Positions 29,708 to 36,363 of a DNA stretch of 59,213 nt are shown here, one piece after another (position 1 is the stretch's first letter; every line of letters starts with the position of its first letter). The position numbers and the translations under genes were made by a program. The notes under the pieces were generated by a model, which was given only the letters and a program-made list of their open reading frames with translations, was not told the origin of the DNA and ran no database searches. Source of the stretch: a virus; the IMG/VR virus record IMGVR_UViG_3300033145_001323, positions 1 to 59,213 of that record. One strand, given 5' to 3'.

Positions 29708-29896
29708 TTATCCACAGGCAAAACTCTTTTATGTCAAGCACATAATAACTTTACTTTGTCAATAGAATATAATCAAATCAAAACAAGCCCGAACTAATAA
29801 ACCTTGACAGTTTATCTTTAATATTGTGAAACATTTGTGAAACTATCGCTTGTTTTATTGTTTGTTGTTGTGTTTGTTTGTTGTTTGTTGTGAAAC
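29708..29896 (+). other. origin-like gap: DnaA box plus three TGTGAAAC iterons
   Basis: The 29516-30052 gap has no gene. It holds a plus-strand TTATCCACA (29708-29716), the only one in this orientation, and TGTGAAAC at 29825-29832, 29836-29843 and 29889-29896, inside an A/T-rich stretch with many GTTTGTTG repeats. This composition is typical of iteron replication origins, but no initiator gene has been recognised. Confidence 0.4.
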
Positions 29897-30052
29897 TTCT
29901 TTTTTTTTATTTATTTATGTTTGTTGTAGAACTTTAACAGATAACCATTTATTCAAAACAAACCAAGAAAAAAAAACAAAAGACAAAAAGAACGCCTCCC
30001 CACCATCATTCCCGACTGAGAAAAATTCCACAGATTCGCCTCTTTACAATAA

Positions 30053-30090
30053 TAAAAAAACAAGGTATAGTATTAAACCACTTACCTTGT
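30053..30090 (-). terminator. intrinsic terminator
   Basis: ACAAGGTA/TACCTTGT (8 bp) is followed on the minus strand by seven T. It ends the transcript of the HNH endonuclease gene, 36 bp after its stop. Confidence 0.75.
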
Positions 30091-30126
30091 CTTTCTACTG
30101 AAAATTTTTTCTCAAAAACGCCTGAT

Positions 30127-30783
30127 TTATAGTATTTTAATCAATAAATCCATAGCTTTTATAAAGTCCTTTACTGTTTTAAGATTTAATATTTTTTTAT
30201 TACTCAATCTCTTAACTATTAAGAATGCTCGTTTATATTGTTTTCTATGACAATTTGTTTTAGAATGGCAACTTCTACATAATGTAATCAAATTATATGG
30301 ATTACAATTCTTTTTATTGTAATCTATATGATGAACATCAAAAATTTGATTATTTTGTTGTTTTATACCACATAAATGACAAGTATATTTATCTCTTTTC
30401 CGAATCGATAATCTGAAAATATTTGTCCAATCTGTGGTATATGGCTTAAAAGACCTACCATCTATCCAAAAATTACATTTTTCTCCCAAATTCGCTTCTC
30501 TTATTTTTTGTTTAGTTTTTTCAGATAATTTTATTCCCACTCTTGCCTCACTTAATTTTCTTTTATGTTTTTTTGATTTTGGTCCTTTAAGTTTCTTTCT
30601 AATATCTTTTCTTTTAGTTGCACAGTTTTTACTCATTTTCCTTTTAGTTGCTTCTGGATTCTTAAACCAACCATTTTGTCTTCTAGTTTCTATTCTTTTT
30701 TGAATAGTCTTTTTTGTAAGCTTATTTCCCAATGCATTTTGTCTACCCAACATACCTTGTCTTTGTTTTTCTTTAGTTGTCAT
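30127..30783 (-). CDS. HNH homing endonuclease with NUMOD3-type repeats (218 aa)
   Basis: Basic NUMOD3-like DNA-binding repeats (HKRKLSEARVGIKLSEKTKQ, then IREANLG) precede an HNH domain with YTCHLCG, FDVHHIDYNKKNCNPYNLI and LCRSCHS. The last 36 residues (RAFLIVKRLSNKK, then LKTVKDFIKAMDLLIKIL) are homologous to the end of the neighbouring 111-aa protein. This shows capture of, or insertion next to, that gene's 3' end. Confidence 0.88.
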   Translation of the reverse strand: MTTKEKQRQGMLGRQNALGNKLTKKTIQKRIETRRQNGWFKNPEATKRKMSKNCATKRKDIRKKLKGPKSKKHKRKLSEARVGIKLSEKTKQKIREANLGEKCNFWIDGRSFKPYTTDWTNIFRLSIRKRDKYTCHLCGIKQQNNQIFDVHHIDYNKKNCNPYNLITLCRSCHSKTNCHRKQYKRAFLIVKRLSNKKILNLKTVKDFIKAMDLLIKIL

Positions 30784-30816
30784 TGAGGTTTTTTATCTAT
30801 TTAGTATAGTCCAATT

Positions 30817-31152
30817 TTATAATATTTTAATAAAAAAATTCATTAAATCTATAAACTCTTTTACTGTGTTTAGTTTTATAAATTTTTTATCCATTAGGCC
30901 TTTTATTATTTCGAATGACTCTTTTCCCTTATCTTTAGCTCTGTCTTGGATATAAACTGGATATGATGGGTATATATATGGATGATAATAATTCTGCCAA
31001 TAATCCCAGCAACTTTGCTCACCTAAAACATTAGTGCTATCATAACCACCACAAGTAGTACCACTATCAGTTGTATTGGCCACCATATTAATAGTTAATG
31101 AACTAGCATTAACACTTTTATCTAATATCGACATTACTTCTTTTTTATTCAT
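30817..31152 (-). CDS. hypothetical protein sharing its C-terminus with the HNH enzyme (111 aa)
   Basis: MNKKEVMSILDKSVNASSLT, a Gly/Tyr/Trp-rich middle (CWDYWQNYYHPYIYPSY), and a C-terminal helix pair ending LNTVKEFIDLMNFFIKIL. The C-terminal 36 residues match the HNH endonuclease at 30127. Function unknown. Confidence 0.6.
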   Translation of the reverse strand: MNKKEVMSILDKSVNASSLTINMVANTTDSGTTCGGYDSTNVLGEQSCWDYWQNYYHPYIYPSYPVYIQDRAKDKGKESFEIIKGLMDKKFIKLNTVKEFIDLMNFFIKIL

Positions 31153-31201
31153 TTTTTTTGCTTATTTGTTTCTCTGATAAAAGAGTTAAAAAGCAATTTT
31201 A

Positions 31202-31227
31202 TAGAAATATCGGATATTTAGTTTCTA
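31202..31227. repeat. dispersed palindrome
   Basis: TAGAAA/TTTCTA around AAATATCGGATATTT, in the gap after the 65-aa gene's stop. It is a member of the family at 26547, 28029 and 28411. Confidence 0.45.
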
Positions 31228-31272
31228 TTACTTTTATTAAAATTAAACTATTTTATAAAGTTATTAAATAAG

Positions 31273-31470
31273 TTAAATTATTGATTCCGATTTTATTTCT
31301 TTTTCTCTTTTCATTCTTTCCCATGTCTTTGTTTGATGGTCATAGTCATTATTGAGTATATCTCTTGCGAGTTCGATATCTATCCCTAATTTCTGGGATG
31401 TAGATTTTATGGCATCTTTGTCTTCTTTGATTCTTTTGTTTCTATAGGCTTTCCATTCTTGTATAAACAT
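31273..31470 (-). CDS. first leftward gene, helical protein (65 aa)
   Basis: MFIQEWKAYRNKRIKEDKDA, then GIDIELARDILNNDYDHQTK and a charged end. It is the first gene of the leftward unit, 12 bp after a GTGCAC dyad. Early position suggests a regulator or host-takeover factor. Not recognised. Confidence 0.55.
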   Translation of the reverse strand: MFIQEWKAYRNKRIKEDKDAIKSTSQKLGIDIELARDILNNDYDHQTKTWERMKREKEIKSESII

Positions 31471-31481
31471 ATTAATGTTAA

Positions 31482-31498
31482 GTGCACCAATTGTGCAT
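31482..31498. promoter_or_regulatory. GTGCAC dyad, copy 9 (5-bp spacer)
   Basis: GTGCAC-CAATT-GTGCAT between the leftward promoter and the first leftward gene. Confidence 0.65.
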
Positions 31499-31528
31499 AA
31501 ATTATTATTATTTTAATTGAATATTTAC

Positions 31529-31557
31529 ATACTATCATTGGATGTTTTTTGTGTCAA
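31529..31557 (-). promoter_or_regulatory. leftward promoter of the switch region
   Basis: TTGACA (31552-31557), 17-bp spacer, TAGTAT (31529-31534). Confidence 0.6.
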
Positions 31558-31593
31558 GTTACTAATTAAGTGATTGATTTATAAATAAGATAT

Positions 31594-31622
31594 TTGACCC
31601 TTTGGCTAATTGGCTTTATAAG
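31594..31622 (+). promoter_or_regulatory. rightward TTGACC promoter 1 (head genes)
   Basis: TTGACC (31594-31599), 17-bp spacer, TATAAG (31617-31622), before the portal gene. A second TATAAT lies 14 bp before the ATG. Confidence 0.55.
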
Positions 31623-31655
31623 TAGTATAGTATAGTATAATTTAAATATTAAAAT

Positions 31656-33248
31656 ATGGCATGGTATAATTTTCTTACAAGAAATACAATTAAAAAACCC
31701 GAACCAAAACCAGAAGACAGTGATAGTGGGAAAAAAGTTTTAACAATTAATGAATTTATGACAGAGATTGGATTATCTCGCTCTGGTGTTATTAGTTCTT
31801 ATGGTGAAGAAGAGAGCCCTGATGATTTAGGTCCTGAAACTTATATCTCAATGCAACACAATGATGGAGAAGTGCAAGCAATTGTTAGATTGCTTTCTTT
31901 GCCGATTCAATCTACACCGATTACTATTATTCCAGGCAAAAATGATAAGGGCGAAAAGGAATTTATTGAAACGGTACTTATGGGACCAGAGTATAATGGT
32001 GGGATGACCACTCCATTACCATTTATTATCGCTGATATGACAAGAGCTATATTTGAGGGTTTTAGATTATATGAAAAAGTTGCTCATATTATAAAAGATG
32101 GTCCATATGCTGGTAAAATAGGATGGAGAAAGTTAGCACCAAGGGATGTTTCAACTATTTCGTTAAGAGCTGATAGTCATGGTGGTTTTAATGGTGCTCA
32201 TCAAGTATGTTCATTTGGGGATAAAACTGTTGATGTCAATATTCCTGCCAATAAGTGTATTTTATATACATTTCAAAAGGAAAAACATTGGCTTTATGGT
32301 GAATCTATATTAAAAGCTGCTTATTATCATTATGATAAGAAACATAAACTTTACTATATTGCCCATAAAAAAGCAGAAATTGAGGCACTTGGATTAAAAA
32401 TATTGAAAATTAATCAGAATATTACTCCTACTGAAAGAGTAGCTGCTGAAAATACAATAGATACTATCGGTGTAAATTCAAGAATTACATTACCACAAGG
32501 ATTGGAGTTAGAAATAGATAGATCAACTGGCGGAATGGATATAATGCCATTAATTGATCATCACAATAATCAGATGGCCATTTCAGCTTTAACCCAGATT
32601 GTATCTCAGGTAAAATATGCTTATCCATATGGAAAAGGAACAGAACAATCAAAATATCTTGGAATGGCTATACATTCTATTATGCGACAAATGGAGACAA
32701 CCTTGAATACTTATGCGGTTGCTCCATTAATAGATTGGAACTTTGCATCAAAGTCTTATCCACAAATCAAACTTCAAAATCTAACAGATGATGTACAAAT
32801 ATTGTTAGCACATGTGTTCGATAAGATCCTTGGTAGGAAAGAAATTGGTATTCCTAGTGATTTTATTGATGAAGTAACTAAAAAGATTGGAAAGAAAATG
32901 GATTTGGAATGGTCTAAGAATAGTACAAAAAAAGAAAAAAAGACAGAATCAGAAAAGAAAGAGAATAACAAAAAAGATGATAAAAAGAAAGACAAAGAAG
33001 AAGATAAGAAAGAAGATAAAGAAAAAGACAAGGAAAAAGATAAAAAAATAAAGAATTCACTAGATGCTTTTGAAAAGGGAAAAATACAGGCATCTAATGC
33101 ATTGGGAATTTCAGCACCATCAACACCAAGTAAAATTAAGAAACAAATATTAAAATTAGATGATGAACCTAAAACTATAGAGAAATGTTTTGATATAGGT
33201 TATCAATATATTTATGAAAAATTCAAACGAGGGAACAGTAAAATGTAA
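31656..33248 (+). CDS. portal protein, Mu gp29/DUF935-like
   Basis: This 530-residue protein fits the DUF935/gp29 portal family: DGEVQAIVRLLSLPIQSTP, IFEGFRLYEKVAHI, GWRKLAPRDV, and LYTFQKEKHWLYGESILKAA. The portal forms the dodecameric DNA gate at the capsid vertex. Residues about 430-475 are a Lys/Glu/Asp linker (KKDDKKKDKEEDKKEDKEKD) before a short folded end. It starts the rightward module; no Shine-Dalgarno site is visible (AAAATATGG). Confidence 0.88.
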   Translation: MAWYNFLTRNTIKKPEPKPEDSDSGKKVLTINEFMTEIGLSRSGVISSYGEEESPDDLGPETYISMQHNDGEVQAIVRLLSLPIQSTPITIIPGKNDKGEKEFIETVLMGPEYNGGMTTPLPFIIADMTRAIFEGFRLYEKVAHIIKDGPYAGKIGWRKLAPRDVSTISLRADSHGGFNGAHQVCSFGDKTVDVNIPANKCILYTFQKEKHWLYGESILKAAYYHYDKKHKLYYIAHKKAEIEALGLKILKINQNITPTERVAAENTIDTIGVNSRITLPQGLELEIDRSTGGMDIMPLIDHHNNQMAISALTQIVSQVKYAYPYGKGTEQSKYLGMAIHSIMRQMETTLNTYAVAPLIDWNFASKSYPQIKLQNLTDDVQILLAHVFDKILGRKEIGIPSDFIDEVTKKIGKKMDLEWSKNSTKKEKKTESEKKENNKKDDKKKDKEEDKKEDKEKDKEKDKKIKNSLDAFEKGKIQASNALGISAPSTPSKIKKQILKLDDEPKTIEKCFDIGYQYIYEKFKRGNSKM

Positions 33249-33336
33249 GTTTTGCGGGGTTAGTAATAAAAAGGGTCGAGAATATTGCTGGAAGTGTGGA
33301 AAATTATTAATTCATATAGTTTATGAGGATGAATAA
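33214..33336 (+). CDS. zinc-ribbon peptide overlapping the portal 3' end (40 aa)
   Basis: MKNSNEGTVKCKFCGVSNKK, then YCWKCGKLLI: a complete four-Cys ribbon in 40 residues, in another frame from the portal end. It overlaps the portal gene by 35 bases. Confidence 0.55.
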   Translation: MKNSNEGTVKCKFCGVSNKKGREYCWKCGKLLIHIVYEDE

Positions 33337-33360
33337 AGATATGACAGAAATTTAGAAAAT

Positions 33361-33389
33361 TTGACCTTCAAAATCTTTTGGCATAATAT
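33361..33389 (+). promoter_or_regulatory. rightward TTGACC promoter 2
   Basis: TTGACC (33361-33366), 17 bp, TAATAT (33384-33389), 25 bp before the HNH gene. Confidence 0.5.
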
Positions 33390-33413
33390 GGTAAATATAG
33401 TTACTATATTATT

Positions 33414-34199
33414 ATGAAAAAACTTGATCTGGGAATTAAAAGATGTCTTCAATGTAATAAAAAGATAAGGTTAAATGTTAGAAGGGATATATGGAGGAAG
33501 AAATTTTGTTGCCGAAGTTGTTCAACTAAATATTATCATCCATTTAAGGGTATTTGGGATAACCTTGAAATAGTAGCAAGAATGAAACGAAATATGCGGA
33601 AGCCACATAGGATTACTAAGAAATTATTAAAAGCTGCCAAAGAAAGAGGGTTAAAGAGACAAGGGAAAAGAACAAAATCCAAACAAATTATTTGTCAACA
33701 TTGTGGTAAGGAGTTTTATATTGCTGAATGTAGAATAGATGGGAGAATTGGTAAAAATGGGCACAAACAACTAAGAAAATATTGTAGTAGAAAATGTAGG
33801 ACTTTTGCATCACGAAAGCCCGATGAATTGAAAAGAAATAAAACCAGATTACGAAAGTGGAGAAATGATATTCTAAAAAGAGATAATTATAAGTGTGTAA
33901 TATGTGGAGAGGATAATATAGATTTATTACAGGCAGCACATAAAAAATCAAGAGTAGAATATCCAGAACTTCAATATGACTTAGATAATGGAGAAACATT
34001 ATGTTTACAGTGTCATGCAGACAATTCACCTAAACATCTTAGAAATTTGATATTAAGTTCTAAAAATAAAAATAAGGTTTATCTATATTGTTTAAATTGT
34101 AATAAAAGGTATTATAGAAAACCAAGTCAACAGGGTAAATTTTGTTCTTTTTCTTGTTATATAGATTATAAAAGGAAAGAAAATAAAAGATTACTTTAA
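33414..34199 (+). CDS. HNH endonuclease with zinc knuckles (261 aa)
   Basis: Cys clusters RCLQCNKK, FCCRSCS, ICQHCGKEF and YCSRKC precede an HNH domain (KCVICGEDNIDLLQAAHKKS then LDNGETLCLQCHA). A last cluster YCLNCNKRYY ends the protein. It is a free-standing homing-type endonuclease that sits between the portal gene and a gene that has lost its start. It has its own promoter. Confidence 0.88.
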   Translation: MKKLDLGIKRCLQCNKKIRLNVRRDIWRKKFCCRSCSTKYYHPFKGIWDNLEIVARMKRNMRKPHRITKKLLKAAKERGLKRQGKRTKSKQIICQHCGKEFYIAECRIDGRIGKNGHKQLRKYCSRKCRTFASRKPDELKRNKTRLRKWRNDILKRDNYKCVICGEDNIDLLQAAHKKSRVEYPELQYDLDNGETLCLQCHADNSPKHLRNLILSSKNKNKVYLYCLNCNKRYYRKPSQQGKFCSFSCYIDYKRKENKRLL

Positions 34200-34539
34200 A
34201 ACCATTCCAAAGAAATTTGATAAATGTGTTCGTGAAAAAGGAAGAGTTAGAAGAATATCAGGCCCAAGTAAAAAATGGAAACTGAAAAAGAATCAGTATA
34301 TGAATATTTGTTGGGATAGAAAAAATATTCCACACCGTGGCGAAAAACACACAAAAAAAATAAAAAAGAGCATAGCTTTATTAGATGATAAGGTATTATT
34401 AAGTATACATCATTATTTACATCAAGTGGAAAAGAAAAAACAAAATAAAATAATTACACATATCCATTCTATTATTGTAAATGAAATGGAAAATAGAAAA
34501 TTAAAACATTATAGAAGAGATAATCTAGATATTATATAA
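34165..34539 (+). pseudogene. 5'-truncated phage gene behind the HNH insertion
   Basis: The open frame runs from 34165 (after a TAG) to 34539, but its first ATG is at 34300. The segment before that ATG clearly codes (FKTIPKKFDKCVREKGRVRR, then ISGPSKKW and LKKNQYMNICW), a pattern typical of a small phage protein whose N-terminus is missing. The start was probably lost when the HNH gene entered. Translation from 34300 would give a 79-residue remnant. Frameshifting from the HNH gene is an alternative. Confidence 0.55.
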
Positions 34540-34543
34540 AAAT

Positions 34544-34831
34544 ATGGCTAAAATTACACTAGGAGTATTATCTGAAAAAATAGCGAATTTATCTGAAAAA
34601 ATTGAACAGGGATTTGAAGGTGTTCATAAAAGACAAGATATAGCGAATAATAGAACAAGTAAGCAAGAAGAAAGATCGAATAGACATAAAAAACTAATTA
34701 CTGATCTTGAAAAAACTGATATAAAGATTTATGCAAAAATTAAAACAACAAGACTTTTTTGGATGTCAATGGCAACTCTTGTAACGATTATTTTTACTTT
34801 ATGTGGTTTTATATTTGGTAAGTATTATTAA
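34544..34831 (+). CDS. coiled-coil plus membrane anchor protein, XhlA-like (95 aa)
   Basis: MAKITLGVLSEKIANLSEKI begins a coiled coil. KTTRLFWMSMATLVTIIFTL is a C-terminal membrane segment. This layout resembles XhlA-type haemolysin/holin accessory proteins, which would place it in the host membrane at lysis. The match is by layout only. Confidence 0.55.
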   Translation: MAKITLGVLSEKIANLSEKIEQGFEGVHKRQDIANNRTSKQEERSNRHKKLITDLEKTDIKIYAKIKTTRLFWMSMATLVTIIFTLCGFIFGKYY

Positions 34832-34869
34832 AAAGGTGATTGTATAGTTCTTTAAAATAGGAGGATACT

Positions 34870-34965
34870 ATGAAAAAGATAATAATCTGGTGCATAACCA
34901 CAATAGTATGGTCGTATGTCGTATGTCGTATGTCGTATATCTTTGGGTTAAACAAATTTTACTGA
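34870..34965 (+). CDS. membrane micro-protein over a 7-bp tandem repeat (31 aa)
   Basis: MKKIIIWCITTIVWSYVVCR is one hydrophobic segment. An AGGAGG site lies 7 bp upstream. The coding part contains GTATGTC repeats, so repeat-number change would shift the frame. Confidence 0.5.
   Translation: MKKIIIWCITTIVWSYVVCRMSYIFGLNKFY
34911..34940 (+). repeat. GTATGTC tandem repeat, about four copies
   Basis: A 7-bp unit repeats head to tail, ending in a degenerate copy (GTATATC), within the 31-aa gene. The unit length is not a multiple of three. Confidence 0.7.
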
Positions 34966-34978
34966 AAGGAGGATAATT

Positions 34979-35137
34979 GTGAAATGCTTTATTTGTAAGT
35001 TTCTGTCAGTCAAGATTTCAGACCACCGAAGAGAAGAACCCGTCAGAAAATTCTGTTATAAAAGACGAATTATTCTAACCTTAAACTACATCAAGAAATT
35101 ATCTCATAAATGTAAAGACTTTGAAATGGAGGACTGA
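34979..35137 (+). CDS. small basic Cys protein with GTG start (52 aa)
   Basis: GTG at 34979 follows AAAGGAGG at 6 bp. The sequence KCFICKFLSVKISDHRREEP contains CxxC. Its stop abuts the next ATG (35138). This and the next three genes are richer in G/C than their neighbours, and they or their surroundings use Shine-Dalgarno sites, unlike most right-arm genes. Confidence 0.5.
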   Translation: MKCFICKFLSVKISDHRREEPVRKFCYKRRIILTLNYIKKLSHKCKDFEMED

Positions 35138-35353
35138 ATGAAGAGAAAACACCATGTAATTCCTTCAAGTAAAGATGGCTCTAATCACAAATCCAATATC
35201 TCAATGGTAGAGGAACAGACACACCAAGATTTCCATAGACTTTTTAACAATATGCTACCCCAAGAAATAATCGTATTCTTGGTAGAAACATTTTGGAAAG
35301 GGAGATATAGCTACTTAACTGATGTATTAAAAGGGAGGGAAGAAAATGAATAG
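35138..35353 (+). CDS. HNH-like small protein (71 aa)
   Basis: KRKHHVIPSSKDGSNHKSNI, then VEEQTHQDFHRLFNNMLPQE. The HH...N...H spacing resembles the core of an HNH fold, as in small conserved proteins of phages and bacteria, though the Cys clusters are absent. Nuclease activity is uncertain. Confidence 0.5.
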   Translation: MKRKHHVIPSSKDGSNHKSNISMVEEQTHQDFHRLFNNMLPQEIIVFLVETFWKGRYSYLTDVLKGREENE

Positions 35354-35543
35354 ACAAGATGAGATTGACAGCTCTTTTCTAACTACAGTCAATATATTAG
35401 CAACCAGATTTAACTGCAAAATAACTATTGATATGGAGAACAGGTCAGTAGAGTTTGATTGCCCTAAAGAAACGGAAGCAGAATGCGCAATAGAACTTGA
35501 TAAGATTTACAGAAATCATTTAGACAATGAGGTGATGATATGA
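35346..35543 (+). CDS. hypothetical protein (65 aa)
   Basis: MNRQDEIDSSFLTTVNILAT, then acidic alpha/beta. Overlaps both neighbours (8 and 4 bases). Not recognised. Confidence 0.5.
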   Translation: MNRQDEIDSSFLTTVNILATRFNCKITIDMENRSVEFDCPKETEAECAIELDKIYRNHLDNEVMI

Positions 35544-35734
35544 AAAGCAGGACAGCATTAGCAGATTTTGTAGATAGTTATTATAAGTTCTATCTTGACC
35601 CCACTGCTGAAAATGAAGCGGAGTTTGCCAATGCTTTTCTGTCAGCTCGTAGGGCAGGATACCTCCTAAACGAACTAAATCTCACTAAAAAAACAGTTGA
35701 GAAATTAGTTCAAACACGGGCGACTCATCTTTAG
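35540..35734 (+). CDS. helical protein (64 aa)
   Basis: MKSRTALADFVDSYYKFYLD, then ENEAEFANAFLSARRAGYLL. Start overlaps the upstream stop (ATGA). Not recognised. Confidence 0.5.
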   Translation: MKSRTALADFVDSYYKFYLDPTAENEAEFANAFLSARRAGYLLNELNLTKKTVEKLVQTRATHL

Positions 35735-35819
35735 GTAAAACAAAAATAGCTTTTGCCACCGATGATGTCGCCCTAATTCTTTAATAAGTGAAGTCAAGTT
35801 ATAAGTCGAAGTCAAAGTT

Positions 35820-36068
35820 ATGTCAAAAAATGTTAATGTCAAAGAAATAGATTATAGTTATATTGAAGGATTATTAAGAGTTTTGTCTGGTAGGGTGCTG
35901 ACAGTTATTGATGCCTCAATACCAGATGAAAGACAAAACAAAGCGACCAAGGATTTAGTCAAAAAAGAATTCTGGACATCAATCAATAAGGTTCAAGAAT
36001 ATTATTGGAATGGAGATAAGGGGCATTCAGTTAATCTTGAAGGAAAGCCAAGTGACCCATTAAATTAA
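35820..36068 (+). CDS. hypothetical structural-region protein (82 aa)
   Basis: MSKNVNVKEIDYSYIEGLLR, with LTVIDASIPDERQNKATKDL. The last part matches a common short phage protein ('DASIxDxxQxKAxKDLV') whose role is unknown. Confidence 0.6.
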   Translation: MSKNVNVKEIDYSYIEGLLRVLSGRVLTVIDASIPDERQNKATKDLVKKEFWTSINKVQEYYWNGDKGHSVNLEGKPSDPLN

Positions 36069-36123
36069 AGACGAAATTCTTGACTTCACTTATTAGGGAA
36101 TATGAAAAAAAAGGTATAAAAAA

Positions 36124-36282
36124 ATGAAAATTACTTCAATATTTGTTATAAGTTTTATTTCAATAATTTTAATGATAATTCATTTAGGTGTAATAGCTGA
36201 AAAAGAATTACTTATTTATATAATTTTATTTGGAATAATTGTAAATTATATTACATTAGCACTTATAGTAACAAGTAAATAA
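36124..36282 (+). CDS. two-pass membrane protein (52 aa)
   Basis: MKITSIFVISFISIILMIIH, a charged turn with EKE, then LLIYIILFGIIVNYITLALI. Two membrane helices in 52 residues. It could be a small holin-like or membrane-targeting protein. Confidence 0.5.
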   Translation: MKITSIFVISFISIILMIIHLGVIAEKELLIYIILFGIIVNYITLALIVTSK

Positions 36283-36307
36283 TTTAAGTATATTATAAAT
36301 CAAATAT

Positions 36308-36337
36308 TTGACCCTTTTAAGAATTTAAGATTATATA
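36308..36337 (+). promoter_or_regulatory. rightward TTGACC promoter 3 (capsid genes)
   Basis: TTGACC (36308-36313), 18 bp, TATATA (36332-36337), 26 bp before the protease gene. The bases flanking TTGACCCTTT match those of promoter 1. Confidence 0.55.
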
Positions 36338-36363
36338 TATAAAAACATTGGAGAGCAATTAAT

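Noticed and set aside
31470-31655. Phage attachment site
   Set aside because: No integrase gene is visible in the window and no tRNA fragment or matching direct repeat was seen here.
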